Shown here: positions 24,341 to 33,003 of the stretch, piece by piece | Layout: each line of letters starts with the position of its first letter | Numbering within the stretch: position 1 is the stretch's first letter | Source: Candidatus Hydrogenedentota bacterium | GTDB taxonomy: Bacteria > Hydrogenedentota > Hydrogenedentia > Hydrogenedentales > JAGMZX01 | DNA length: 64,000 bases | Assembly (NCBI GenBank): GCA_029556545.1 | Contig: JAKQEQ010000153.1 | Location: 111,442 to 175,441, forward strand | Direction: 5' to 3' | Program-made: the position numbers and the translations under genes | Notes under the pieces: generated by a model | What the model saw: only the letters and a program-made list of their open reading frames with translations | What the model was told of the DNA's origin: nothing | Database searches by the model: none

Positions 24341-25003
24341 CTATCGCGTCCCGCCGGCGCCGCTCGCCAGCGCTTCGCGCTCGCATTGGCGGGCGAAGAA
24401 GGCGACCTTGTCCAGCGCCGAAGTCAGGTCCACGTTCTCGATGTATACGTGCGTCGGGCCGGGCAGTCGCACGGGCGCGAAGTTCAGCAACCCCCGTACC
24501 CCCGCGTCACACAAGAGCTCCGCCACGTTCTCGGCCTGCGCCGCCGGCGTCGCGATGATGCCGATGGAAATCCCGAGTTCCGAGACGACGCGCGGCAGGG
24601 CCTCGACGGCGTGGCACGGACAGCCCGAGAACTCGCGGCCGACCTTCGCGGGGTCCTTGTCGAACGCCGCCCGGACGCTCAGACGCCTCCACCTGCCCGC
24701 GAAATGCGCCAGGAGCGCCCGCCCCAGGTTTCCGACGCCCACCAGCGCGACCTTCTGAAAGGTGGGCGGGTAAAGGAATTCATCGATGCTGTCCAGCAGG
24801 TCGCCGGCATCGTAACCCCCGTTCGGCACGCCCACACAGCCGAGTTGCATGATATCCCGGCGGACCTGCGCAGCGTTCACGCGCGCCATCGCGGCCAGTT
24901 GATGGGAGAAGATCATGGCGGCGCCTTCGGCGCGGACTTGGAGGAGGATGCGCCGGTAGAGGCTGAGCCGCTCGATCGTTTTTTCAGGCACCATGGGTTG
25001 CAT
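24341..25003 (-). CDS. rex: Redox-sensing transcriptional repressor Rex
   Basis: Rex binds DNA when NADH/NAD+ is low and releases it when NADH rises. The 220-residue protein has the winged-helix N-terminus (IERLSLYRRILLQV, NAAQVRRDIMQLG) and a Rossmann domain with VALVGVGNLGRALL (about 86-99), AAFDKDPAKVG and GIIATPAAQAENVAELL. It heads the hnd operon, 84 bp upstream of hndA, so it probably regulates an NADH-dependent hydrogenase. Two perfect palindromes in its upstream region are candidate operators and would imply autoregulation. The start at 25003 or 24994 is unclear because neither has a good ribosome-binding site. Confidence 0.95.
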   Translation of the reverse strand: MQPMVPEKTIERLSLYRRILLQVRAEGAAMIFSHQLAAMARVNAAQVRRDIMQLGCVGVPNGGYDAGDLLDSIDEFLYPPTFQKVALVGVGNLGRALLAHFAGRWRRLSVRAAFDKDPAKVGREFSGCPCHAVEALPRVVSELGISIGIIATPAAQAENVAELLCDAGVRGLLNFAPVRLPGPTHVYIENVDLTSALDKVAFFARQCEREALASGAGGTR

Positions 25004-25014
25004 CTAGGATTTCG

Positions 25015-25032
25015 TGTTTAACGGACTAAACA
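25015..25032. promoter_or_regulatory. Palindromic operator candidate 1 upstream of rex
   Basis: TGTTTA and TAAACA are perfect inverted arms around ACGGAC, starting 12 bases upstream of the rex start codon. The site resembles Rex operators, which are also 18-bp TTGT(G/T)AA-type palindromes, but the spacing and edges differ. Confidence 0.5.
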
Positions 25033-25047
25033 TTCGTTAAGGTTTCA

Positions 25048-25065
25048 ATACCTACCGTTAGGTAT
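25048..25065. promoter_or_regulatory. Palindromic operator candidate 2 upstream of rex
   Basis: ATACCTA and TAGGTAT are perfect 7-bp arms around CCGT. The 7-4-7 geometry equals that of known Rex sites, though the arm sequence is not the usual TTGTGAA type. It could bind Rex or another dimeric regulator. Confidence 0.45.
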
Positions 25066-25355
25066 ATGCTCATTCCTTAAGTAAACAGCGTATTCGTGAA
25101 TCCATGCACAACTGAAGGATATCACAAAGCAATTCCGATTGCAAGCACGAATTTCCACGAATTCAAGGAAACCCGAGCGGCGGTCTCGTCAGACGGCGAC
25201 AGCGCCAGGATGCCTGGGTGTGCGGATGGCGTGGGAGACGGGCTCGCAGGGGCGGGGCGGTCTCACGAACCTGGGCCGCGTCGGCGGCGCGCAGTTGTGT
25301 TTTCCGTATCGGCCCAGTATGATCCGCGCCTCGTGGAATGCGGTTGGAGGCCCGT

Positions 25356-26315
25356 ATGGGTGTGGCGACGCCAGACAAAGTGCCTATTGCCGTCGATTGT
25401 CATTACATGGGGATTGCCCGGCGTGCGGCGGCGTATCTTCTCATCGAGGACGGGCGCGCAGCCCTCGTGGACAACAACACGAACCGGGCGGTGCCCTTGC
25501 TGCTTGACGCGCTCGCGGCGTCGGATCTCGCGCCGGACGCGGTCGAATACGTCATCGTAACGCATGTCCATCTTGATCATGCCGGTGGCACGGCGGCGCT
25601 GTTGAAGCATTGCCCGAACGCGACCGTTCTGGCGCATCCCCGGGCGGCGCGCCACTTGGTTGATCCGTCGCGGCTCGTGGCGGGGGCGAAGGGGGTCTAC
25701 GGCGAGGAGACGTTCGCGAAGCTGTACGGCGTCATCGAGGGCGTCCCGGAGGCGCGGGTACGGACCTTCGACGACGGCGAAAGCCTTGCGTGGGGAACGC
25801 GCACGCTGCGATTCCTGCATACGCGCGGTCATGCGAACCACCACTTCTGCATCCATGACAGCGGCGCGAACTGCGTACTGGCGGGCGATGCTTTCGGAAT
25901 CGGAAGGTCGAGTTGCGAGCGGCAGGGTCCGTCGTTCCTCATTGCGGCGACGGCGCCGACGGATTTTGACCCGGCGTTGGCGCGGGATGCGGTGCGGCGG
26001 ATCGTGGAGACCGGCGCGGCATCGGTCTACGTGACGCATTACGGCCGCTTTGACGAGGTGGGGGAGGACGCGGAGAAGTTGATCCGCTGCATCGATCTGC
26101 ATGAGGCAATCGTGGACGCGGCGGTTGAGCAGCGCCTCGAGGGGGGCGACTTATATGCGTTTTGTCTGGAGCAAACGTCGGCGGCGCTGGATGAGCACCT
26201 GCGTTGGTGCGGCGTGCTGGATTTCGAGGGGGATCGTTGTTTTGTCGAGGGGGATATAGCGTTGAACGCGATGGGTCTCGCGCATGTTGCGCGGAAGCGC
26301 ATCGAGACGGGATAG
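25356..26315 (+). CDS. MBL-fold metallo-hydrolase
   Basis: The 319-residue cytoplasmic protein has the metallo-beta-lactamase metal motif THVHLDHAGG (about residue 70), followed by the later His in TRGHANHHFCIHD and Asp in VLAGDAFG, which complete a binuclear metal site. The C-terminal third ends in helices without a recognised extra domain. The start at 25356 (MGVATPDKVP) has GGAGG 5 bases upstream; an ATG six codons earlier lacks one. Substrate is unknown: the family includes glyoxalases, lactonases and RNases, and nothing nearby narrows this. Confidence 0.9.
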   Translation: MGVATPDKVPIAVDCHYMGIARRAAAYLLIEDGRAALVDNNTNRAVPLLLDALAASDLAPDAVEYVIVTHVHLDHAGGTAALLKHCPNATVLAHPRAARHLVDPSRLVAGAKGVYGEETFAKLYGVIEGVPEARVRTFDDGESLAWGTRTLRFLHTRGHANHHFCIHDSGANCVLAGDAFGIGRSSCERQGPSFLIAATAPTDFDPALARDAVRRIVETGAASVYVTHYGRFDEVGEDAEKLIRCIDLHEAIVDAAVEQRLEGGDLYAFCLEQTSAALDEHLRWCGVLDFEGDRCFVEGDIALNAMGLAHVARKRIETG

Positions 26316-26383
26316 AGACGAGATGTCGGCGGGGGCTGTGTTTTTCGGTAGAATACGGGTACGAACAGGAGAGGAACGGCGTT

Positions 26384-27565
26384 ATGTATTCGGGAATCAC
26401 GCGGTTGAGCGGCGGCAGGACGCGGCGGGCGTCTTCGTATGACGTGTCGGGACGGAACGCGGACTGCTGGTTCATCGAGCCGGGCGAGACGCGGGTGCTG
26501 GCGGATATCCGGGGTCCGGGGCGGATCACGCACATCTGGATGACCCAGCCGCGGCATTATCGCAGCGTGCTGCTGAAGATGACTTGGGACGATGCGAAGT
26601 ACCCGAGCGTGCTTGTTCCGCTGGGCGATTTCTTCTGCCTGGGCCACACGATCGTGAACAGTTTTCAGAACGCGCTGTTTTGCGCGTCCACGTTCCACAA
26701 CAACAAGATGGAGAACGGCTGCGCGCTGAACTGCTATGTTGCAATGCCGTTCCGCGAGGGCGCGCGCATCGAACTCGTCAACGAATCCGGCGAGCGGCAT
26801 CCGCAGTACTTCTACATCGACTACGAGACTTACGATAGGCCGCTGCCCGAGGACGAGGGGTACTTCCATGCCGAATTCCGGCGTCAGAACCCGTTCGGGG
26901 GCTGGGCGCACGAGATCATCGTGAACACGCCCGAGGCGAACGTGGTGAACAAGAGTCGCCTCGCGTATAACAACAATTACGTGATCCTCGACACGAAAGG
27001 CCGGGGCCACTACATCGGCTGCAACATGAGCATCACGAACTTCCAGAACACGTGGTGGGGCGAAGGCGACGACATGATCTGGGTGGACGGCTACCACTGG
27101 CCGCCGGACCTGCACGGCACGGGCAGCGAAGATTACTTCAACCACGCATGGGGAATGCAGAAGAACACGTTCCTGCGCAACGGGTCGTCGATTCACGAAT
27201 CCGACACCGGCGGGTATCAGACGAGTTACGTGCTGCACCTCGAAAACCCCGTGCGGTTCCGCAAGGAGATCAAGGTCACCATCGAGCACGGGCACGCGAA
27301 CCACCTGTGCAACGAGGTGAGCAGCGTCGCGTACTGGTACGCGGCCGAGCCCACGCGGATTATCGCGCCGCCGCCCGCGAGCAAGCGCGCGCCCGTGATG
27401 CGGGAGTCGGCGCACGTCTGGGCGCAAGACGCCAAGTCGCAGGTGACGACGCAGCGCGTGAAACTTACGCCCGAGATGCGGCGCATGAAGGCGTTGTGGC
27501 GGAAACTGCGCGTGCAGCCGTATGAGGCCCTTGAGAAGGAGCGCAAGAAGGCGGACAAGTCTTGA
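26384..27565 (+). CDS. DUF2961 / GH172-type protein
   Basis: The 393-residue protein matches the DUF2961 family, part of which is glycoside hydrolase family 172 acting on fructofuranose or arabinofuranose polymers. Recognisable segments are RGPGRITHIWMTQ (about 44), the core YFYIDYETY (about 144), NMSITNFQNTWWGEGDDMIW (about 212-231) with its acidic pair, and HGTGSEDYFNHAWG (about 244-257), which supplies conserved acidic residues. There is no signal peptide. It precedes a secreted alpha/beta hydrolase by 26 bp, suggesting an operon for polysaccharide or ester breakdown. Confidence 0.85.
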   Translation: MYSGITRLSGGRTRRASSYDVSGRNADCWFIEPGETRVLADIRGPGRITHIWMTQPRHYRSVLLKMTWDDAKYPSVLVPLGDFFCLGHTIVNSFQNALFCASTFHNNKMENGCALNCYVAMPFREGARIELVNESGERHPQYFYIDYETYDRPLPEDEGYFHAEFRRQNPFGGWAHEIIVNTPEANVVNKSRLAYNNNYVILDTKGRGHYIGCNMSITNFQNTWWGEGDDMIWVDGYHWPPDLHGTGSEDYFNHAWGMQKNTFLRNGSSIHESDTGGYQTSYVLHLENPVRFRKEIKVTIEHGHANHLCNEVSSVAYWYAAEPTRIIAPPPASKRAPVMRESAHVWAQDAKSQVTTQRVKLTPEMRRMKALWRKLRVQPYEALEKERKKADKS

Positions 27566-27591
27566 GGCACGCAAATCGGGGAGAGAAGAAC

Positions 27592-28524
27592 ATGTTTCGT
27601 CGCGTCATGTTTCGAGTTTCATTGGTTCTGCTTGTTGGCCTGACAGTGACGGCCATCGCGCAGGAGAAGCCCTACGATCAGGTCGTCGACCACGTTTACG
27701 CGACCATCGACGGCGCGGATTTCCACATGGATGTCTTTGTCCCGAACGGGAAGGCGCGCAAGGATTTCTACGCGCCCAACGACAACGGGTTCGGCCTCGG
27801 GATCGTGGATGTGGCCAGCGGCGCGTGGCACTCGGACCGCGGCAAGATCAGGGACCACGAACAGTCGCAGGTCTATGCGATATTCTGCGCGCGCGGTTAC
27901 ACGGTGTTCGCGGTGCGGCCCGGCACGCGGCCCCGCTATACCGCGAAGGAGATGGTCGCTCACATCAAGCATGCGATCCGCGATATCAAAGCGAACGCGG
28001 ACCAGTGGAGGATCGACCCGGACCGTCTGGGCATCGTGGGCGCGTCCGCGGGCGGGCACCTGGCGTTGCTCACCGTGCTGACGGCCGAGGAGGGGGACCC
28101 GAGCGCCGCGGACGCCCTGTTGCGGCAGGATACGCGAGTGAAGGCGGCGGCGGTATTCTTCCCGCCAACGGATTTTCTGGACTGGCCGGGGAAGGACCTG
28201 AACGGCGTGGCGGAGTTGGTGGGCGACATTCTGTTCAAGGGCGGCGCGGCGGGGCGCAGCCTCGAAGAAGTGCGCGTCGAGGCCGAGGCCATCTCGCCGC
28301 GGCGGCTCGTGCGCGGCAAGACCCCGCCGATGCTGTTCGCTCACGGGGACGCGGACCCGCTCGTGCCGCTGCAGCAGTCGAAGATCATGGTCGAGGCGCT
28401 GCGCCAGGCCGGCAACGAAGCCGATCTAATCGTCAAGGAAGGCGGCGGCCATCCCTGGATCACTATTCCCTTCGAGGTCATCCAGTTCGCCGACTTTATG
28501 GACAAGCACCTGGCCGGCAAGTGA
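27592..28524 (+). CDS. Secreted alpha/beta hydrolase (esterase-like)
   Basis: This 310-residue protein has a signal peptide (MFRRVMFRVSLVLLVGLTVT, cleavage probably after AIA-Q). The alpha/beta hydrolase nucleophile elbow is GASAGG (about 150-155), the acid is in HGDADPLVP (about 261) and the His in GGGHPWI (about 286). The C-terminus ends EVIQFADFMDKHLAGK. The start is set by a GGGGAGAG site. A diverged copy of the last 46 residues and of 30 downstream bases occurs at 29445-29620, with a NYN gene between them. Likely substrates are acyl or feruloyl esters, by family only. Confidence 0.87.
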   Translation: MFRRVMFRVSLVLLVGLTVTAIAQEKPYDQVVDHVYATIDGADFHMDVFVPNGKARKDFYAPNDNGFGLGIVDVASGAWHSDRGKIRDHEQSQVYAIFCARGYTVFAVRPGTRPRYTAKEMVAHIKHAIRDIKANADQWRIDPDRLGIVGASAGGHLALLTVLTAEEGDPSAADALLRQDTRVKAAAVFFPPTDFLDWPGKDLNGVAELVGDILFKGGAAGRSLEEVRVEAEAISPRRLVRGKTPPMLFAHGDADPLVPLQQSKIMVEALRQAGNEADLIVKEGGGHPWITIPFEVIQFADFMDKHLAGK

Positions 28525-28617
28525 CACCGGCGCGGCTTGCATCACGCGCGCGACTCGCCTGCGCATTCGTTGTATTGGAGGGGCGCGTCGTGCGGTGAAT
28601 TCAGTCGCGAGGGTCAT

Positions 28618-28646
28618 TTGACAGGGCCGTGTTGTTGGGGTATACT
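28618..28646 (+). promoter_or_regulatory. Sigma70-type promoter upstream of the NYN pseudogene
   Basis: TTGACA (28618-28623), a 17-base spacer and TATACT (28641-28646) are near consensus, about 95 bases before the ATG at 28741. Confidence 0.65.
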
Positions 28647-28740
28647 GACGTTACCATCTACTCCCCGCGGGACTTGCCGAAAGGCCTCTTGCGGGGTTAT
28701 CAATTTAGCGGGCAATGAGATCGATTTCCGGGGAGGGACC

Positions 28741-29373
28741 ATGCTCACTGAGCCCAGTGTGAAGCGGGCCTACGCATTTGTTGACGGTCAGAATCTCTTC
28801 TACGCGGCCAAGAAGGCCTTCGGTTACTCGTATCCGAACTACGACCCGAGTGCGCTCGCCCGCGCTGTCTGCATCTGAAAAGGCTGGCGTCTGGACGGCA
28901 TCTATTTCTATACGGGCATACCACGCATTCGGGACGACGCGCACTGGAACCATTTCTGGACGGCCAAATTGCGCAGTATGGGTAAGCGCGGGATTCATAC
29001 GTTCACACGGCATTTGCATTATCGCAATCAGAGCATAGTTCTCCCGGACGGCAGGGAATCCACGGTTCTTGTCGGCCAGGAGAAGGGCATTGACATTCGA
29101 ATCGCCCTTGATGTAGTGCGCATGGCCCGTGAAGATCGCTTTGACGTGGCCATCTTGTTCAGTCAGGACCAAGACCTGTCAGAGGTCGCCACGGAAGTTC
29201 GCAGGATTGCCAAGGCACAGGACCGCTGGATCAAGATAGCCTGCGCGTTTCCGGTCAGTCCGACCTACGCCAATGAGCGTGGCATCGACCGCACGGATTG
29301 GATATCCATTGATCGCGCGACGTACAACGCGTGCCTCGATCCGAATGACTACAGATTGAAATCAAGAGGCTGA
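28741..29373 (+). pseudogene. NYN-domain protein interrupted by an in-frame TGA
   Basis: The frame from ATG 28741 encodes a NYN/PIN-like ribonuclease domain of the type found with YFYTG and FSQDQDLSEV motifs. It begins AYAFVDGQNLFYAAKKAFGY (first acidic residue in FVDGQN) and continues after a TGA at 28876-28878 (codon 46, after ARAVCI) with KGWRLDGIYFYTGIPRIRDD, then WNHFWTAKLRSMGKRGIHTF, GQEKGIDIRIALDVV and FSQDQDLSEVATEVRRIA. Without the TGA it would be a normal protein of about 210 residues. The TGA could be a mutation or a sequence error. Nothing supports recoding, since neighbours use TGA as stop. It has a good promoter. Confidence 0.85.
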
Positions 29374-29444
29374 ATAGACGAATTCCGGGTGCCTCAAGTG
29401 GACGAGGAAGACGCGGAATCGCGTCGTGGGGGCATTGTGGTGTC

Positions 29445-29591
29445 TTGAAGATGATGGTGACGGCGCTGCGTCAGGGGGGCAACGACGCTGACCCAATCGT
29501 AAAGGAAGGCGGCGGTCATCCCTGGATCACGGTATCCTTCGAGGTTATCCAGTTCGCGGATTTTATGGACAAGCACTTGGTCGGAAAATAA
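29445..29591 (+). pseudogene. Fragment duplicating the 3' end of the 27592-28524 hydrolase gene
   Basis: The 46 residues before the TAA at 29589 match the last 46 of the intact hydrolase at 38 positions, including the catalytic-His segment GGGHPWIT and EVIQFADFMDKHL. The following bases also match (GGCGCGGCTTGCATC after each stop). The nucleophile region is absent, so this is a remnant of a second gene or of a duplication. The gap 29374-29698 holds nothing else. Confidence 0.85.
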
Positions 29592-29698
29592 CAGCGGCGC
29601 GGCTTGCATCGCGCGCGCGGCGCGTCTACACTAAAGTTTCACGCGGGGAAGAAGTGTAGTCCGTCGTTTCTCTCGTGGTTTGGAAGAGGGATTCCGTA

Positions 29699-31258
29699 AT
29701 GCTTGCTCGATTGGCGCCATGGACGGCCTTTATGCTTGCGGCGGTTTTCGCGGTTGGCCATAACTATTACATCCAGCAGACGTTCTGGATGCCCGACGAT
29801 GCCTACATCTCGATGCGGTACGCGGAGAATTTCGCGGCGGGCAAGGGGCTGGTTTACAACGAGGGCGAGCGGGTCGAGGGTTACACGACATTCCTCTGGG
29901 TGGTGCTGTTAGGCGGAGGCGCCTTCGTCGGGCTGGACCTCGAGGCCCTCGCGCAGGCGATCGGCATCACCTTTAGTCTTGGCGCGCTGTTCCTCGTTTC
30001 GCGGGCGCACCGTTTCGCACCGGGGCTGTCGCCCTGGAGTTCCGCGCTCGCCGTACTGATGATGGGCACGTGCGGCGTATTCACGACCTGGCTCATGGCG
30101 GGTATGGAGACGCCGCTCGTGGCGTTCTGGTGCGTTCTGGCGGTGCTGCTCAACGAGCAGGTGCGGGCACAACCGCGCGCGCCGGGGCTGCTCGTGCTGT
30201 TGGGCGTGTGTTGCGCGCTTGCGGCGATGACGCGGCCCAACATGGGACTGGTCTTCGTCGTGCTGCTGCTTGACCGGTTCATCGACGCGGTGCGGACGCG
30301 CAACGCCTCATTTCTCTTGTTCCCGCTTACATTCGGCGCATTATTCGGCGCCTATTTCCTCTGGCGGTATACGTATTACGGCTTTCTCTTGCCGAATACG
30401 TTCTACGTGAAGGTGGGCGGCACCTGGGCGCAGGCGATGCGCGGCATGGATTACACGGGCCGTTTCCTTGGGGCGACGTTCTTCATCGCGGCCTCGGCGC
30501 TAGCCGCATACCTCATTCCGAAACGGGCGTTTGGGGCGCCGGGTCTGCGGCGCGTGCTGCTGACGCTACTCACGGTCCACGCCGCCTACGTCGTGATCGT
30601 CGGCGGAGATTTCATGCCGTCGTTTCGCTTCTTCGCATCGGTGTTCCCGCTCCTGGCCCTGCTCGCGGCGATGAGCGTGGCGGCGATGCGCCCGCATGCC
30701 GCGGTGGCGCTCATTTTCGTCGCGCTCGCGCATAACGGCATGATGCTGGTCAGTCATCGCGACATCGGCGACCGCGCGGGCAAGGGCAACGTCGGCCGGT
30801 ACGGGAAGCGCGTTGGGCTGTGGCTGCGGGAGCACGCGCCGCCGGACGCGCTGCTCGCCACGAATACGGCGGGCAGCATCCCCTTCTTTTCGAAATTGCC
30901 CGCGATCGACATGTTGGGGCTCTGCGACGCCGTCATCGCCCATCGAGACTTGCCGGTGGGCCGCGGCACGCCGGGACACGAAAAGGGCGACGGGCGCTAT
31001 GTGCTGTCGCGCAAACCGGACTACATCCAGTTCGGGTCCGCATCGGGCTCGGTGCGGCCCGTGTTCCGCGGCGACCGGGAAATCTTTCAGGCGGCGGAAT
31101 TCAAGCGCGACTATGTGTCGCGGACCTACGCGATCGGCGGCGGCGGGGTGGTGCGGCTGTACGTGCGCAAGCCGGCGGCGGGCGGCAAACCGTTGAGCGC
31201 GGTCTCTTCCGAAGAGACCGCAGCGCGGAAAAAAGAAGTGTGGAAGCCGTCCGGCTAG
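29699..31258 (+). CDS. Polytopic membrane protein, GT-C glycosyltransferase-like
   Basis: This 519-residue inner-membrane protein has about ten hydrophobic helices. The first loop carries MPDDAYISMRYAENFAAGKG (about 33-52), an Asp-Asp pair in a periplasmic loop typical of lipid-linked-sugar GT-C enzymes, followed by VEGYTTFLWV. A second soluble part after about residue 365 (YGKRVGLWLREHAPPDALLA, AIDMLGLCDAVIAHRDLPVG) resembles the C-terminal domain of bacterial relatives that add sugars to envelope polymers. The start at 29699 has GAGGG 9 bases upstream. Donor and acceptor are unknown, and the family call is moderately sure. Confidence 0.72.
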   Translation: MLARLAPWTAFMLAAVFAVGHNYYIQQTFWMPDDAYISMRYAENFAAGKGLVYNEGERVEGYTTFLWVVLLGGGAFVGLDLEALAQAIGITFSLGALFLVSRAHRFAPGLSPWSSALAVLMMGTCGVFTTWLMAGMETPLVAFWCVLAVLLNEQVRAQPRAPGLLVLLGVCCALAAMTRPNMGLVFVVLLLDRFIDAVRTRNASFLLFPLTFGALFGAYFLWRYTYYGFLLPNTFYVKVGGTWAQAMRGMDYTGRFLGATFFIAASALAAYLIPKRAFGAPGLRRVLLTLLTVHAAYVVIVGGDFMPSFRFFASVFPLLALLAAMSVAAMRPHAAVALIFVALAHNGMMLVSHRDIGDRAGKGNVGRYGKRVGLWLREHAPPDALLATNTAGSIPFFSKLPAIDMLGLCDAVIAHRDLPVGRGTPGHEKGDGRYVLSRKPDYIQFGSASGSVRPVFRGDREIFQAAEFKRDYVSRTYAIGGGGVVRLYVRKPAAGGKPLSAVSSEETAARKKEVWKPSG

Positions 31259-31360
31259 GAGTGGGCGGATAAGTCCTGGAAGTGGCGGGCCATGTGGTTT
31301 GTTGTGCTACACTCGCCGTATCTCGCATGAAACTTGTGACAAGACGTGGAGGACGCAACC

Positions 31361-31966
31361 ATGAGTCAGAAAACCTGCTCAGGAATCTTTTTGTGCGCGT
31401 TGCTAGTCGCGGGGACGGCGTTGTCGGGGTGTGGCGGCCAGAAGGCCGAAGCGCCCGCGGCGCCCGCGCCGGCTGGGGCGGCGACGGCGAGCGATGCCGT
31501 CGGCGCGAAGGTCGCAGAGACGATCATCGAGCAATCGGCGAAGGCGCAGGGCGAAGATGTGGACGTGCAGATAGGGTCGTCCGGCGACGCGATGAGTATC
31601 AGTGTGAAGGGGGCGCAGGGAGACTACCAGATGACGACGGGGGCGTTCAGCAGCCTGCCGCAGGGGTTCCCGGAGGATGTGCCGGTGTATCCCGGCCTGA
31701 AACTCCAGATGACGAACGTGCTGCCGGGGGAGCAAACGTTCAGCGTCGTCGGCCAGACGGACGCGAAGCACGATGTCGTCTTCGCGTATTACCAGAAGGA
31801 ATTGCCGGCGCGTGGCTGGACGCAGCAGTCGGTGATGCAGCAGACGGCGGAATCTCAGCCGATGTCCATGCTGCAATGCACGAAGGACTCGCGGACGGTG
31901 CACGTGCTGGTGATGACGGACGACGAGGCCACCACGGTGAGCCTCACGACGGGCGTAGAGGAATAG
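31361..31966 (+). CDS. Lipoprotein of unknown function
   Basis: The 201-residue protein has a lipoprotein signal (LVAGTALSGC, lipid Cys about residue 24) followed by an Ala/Pro linker. The C-terminal 95 residues (PQGFPEDVPVYPGLKLQMTN, VVFAYYQKELPARGW, LQCTKDSRTVHVLVM) form one small domain. A similar layout (a patterned PDIP-LP start and a FYIRELPASDW segment) occurs in the lipoprotein at 61481, so the two may be paralogues. GGAGG 8 bases upstream sets the start. Its stop abuts the stop of the convergent hydrolase gene. Confidence 0.8.
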   Translation: MSQKTCSGIFLCALLVAGTALSGCGGQKAEAPAAPAPAGAATASDAVGAKVAETIIEQSAKAQGEDVDVQIGSSGDAMSISVKGAQGDYQMTTGAFSSLPQGFPEDVPVYPGLKLQMTNVLPGEQTFSVVGQTDAKHDVVFAYYQKELPARGWTQQSVMQQTAESQPMSMLQCTKDSRTVHVLVMTDDEATTVSLTTGVEE

Positions 31967-32956
31967 TCACTCGGGCCGGGGCGCGCCGAGGTGTTTCTCT
32001 ACGAAATCGGTAAGCGCCTCGATGTCAATCTCGTGGCCGCCGTCGTGGACGTGGAGGGTGACGTTGTCTTCCGCGTTCAGGTCCCGATAAATGGGTCGAA
32101 TCTCCGCGAGGGCCTGCTTGGCCAGAGAGACGGTGAACTGGGTCTCGGGTTCTTGGCGTCCATTCTGGCATTGGAGCGGGCGCGGCGCGACGAGGGCGTA
32201 GATATCCGCGAAATCGACGCGTTCGCGCAGCCCGTCGAACTTCCAGCACATGCAGTGGTTCTGTTCCATCTGGTCCATTACGGTGAGGAAGCCGCAACTC
32301 GACGTCGCCGTGACGCGCGGGTCCATTGCGCCGAGCCACATGGCCATCTCGCCGCCGAGCGACAGTCCCGCGCAGCCGATGCGCCGCGCGTCCACCTCGG
32401 GCAGCGTGTGGAGGTAGTCGACGCACCTTATCAGGTCCCATAGCCGCTCGCCCATGAGCGTACGGCCCGGTTCGTACACTTCGTGTTGCCCCACGTCCGT
32501 GCTGATTACGACGTAGCCGCGTCGGGCCAGGACCTCGCCGAACAGTCTGTATTCCTTTTTCGCGGGGTCGAACGGCGTCATGCGGTTCCCGCCGTGGCCG
32601 TGAATACACACGACTGCCGCGAGCGGCGCCTCGACCCGCTCCGGGCGGACAACGACCGCGGTGAAGGTGCGCCCCGGCGTCGCGCGCAGGCTCACCGTCT
32701 CGAGCGCATAGCCGTCGCGCCCTTCCCGGGTCCGCGTCTCGGGTTCGAGGGGGACGGCGTCGCGTTTGCCCGCCAGGTCATCGATGTGCAGCAACGTCGC
32801 GAGTTCCGCGCGGACGCGCTCCTGCCATGCGCGCGCGGCCTCGGGCGTACCCGGTTCGTAGCGCATGGCGCGCAGCGGATCCGCGGGGGCCGTCGCCGCC
32901 CCAACGAGCAGCGCGGCGGCCACGGTCATAATCACGAAGGGGTCTTCTTTCCTCAT
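31967..32956 (-). CDS. Exported alpha/beta hydrolase (dienelactone hydrolase/acetyl-xylan-esterase-like)
   Basis: This 329-residue protein starts with a hydrophobic signal segment (FVIMTVAAALLVGAATAPA). The hydrolase core has VVCIHGHGGNR (oxyanion side), the nucleophile elbow GLSLGGE (about 200) and a final His in HVHDGGHEID. The longer open frame up to 33844 is a shadow over the ZIP gene and is not part of it; the start at 32956 has GGGAG 12 bases upstream. It could act on acetylated plant or algal polysaccharides, by family only. Confidence 0.86.
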   Translation of the reverse strand: MRKEDPFVIMTVAAALLVGAATAPADPLRAMRYEPGTPEAARAWQERVRAELATLLHIDDLAGKRDAVPLEPETRTREGRDGYALETVSLRATPGRTFTAVVVRPERVEAPLAAVVCIHGHGGNRMTPFDPAKKEYRLFGEVLARRGYVVISTDVGQHEVYEPGRTLMGERLWDLIRCVDYLHTLPEVDARRIGCAGLSLGGEMAMWLGAMDPRVTATSSCGFLTVMDQMEQNHCMCWKFDGLRERVDFADIYALVAPRPLQCQNGRQEPETQFTVSLAKQALAEIRPIYRDLNAEDNVTLHVHDGGHEIDIEALTDFVEKHLGAPRPE

Positions 32957-33003
32957 CGCCGCATTCTCCCTTCCGTCGGTCCCATTCGGCGGATCCCGTT
33001 CGC

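Larger units (their letters stand above)
25004..25355. other. Divergent region between rex and the MBL gene
   Basis: This 352-bp region contains the rex-hnd promoter region and the marked palindromes at 25015-25065. It also has a direct repeat CATTCGTTAAG / CATTCCTTAAG (25031 and 25071). The remainder to 25340 has small unsupported ORFs and no recognised feature. Confidence 0.55.

Noticed and set aside
25096-25560. A 154-codon plus-strand ORF starting before the MBL gene
   Set aside because: It overlaps the MBL start in another frame, lacks motifs and its composition is unlike the neighbours.
28876-28878. Selenocysteine or reassigned TGA in the NYN gene
   Set aside because: Many other genes here end in TGA and no selenocysteine-type context or family precedent is seen.
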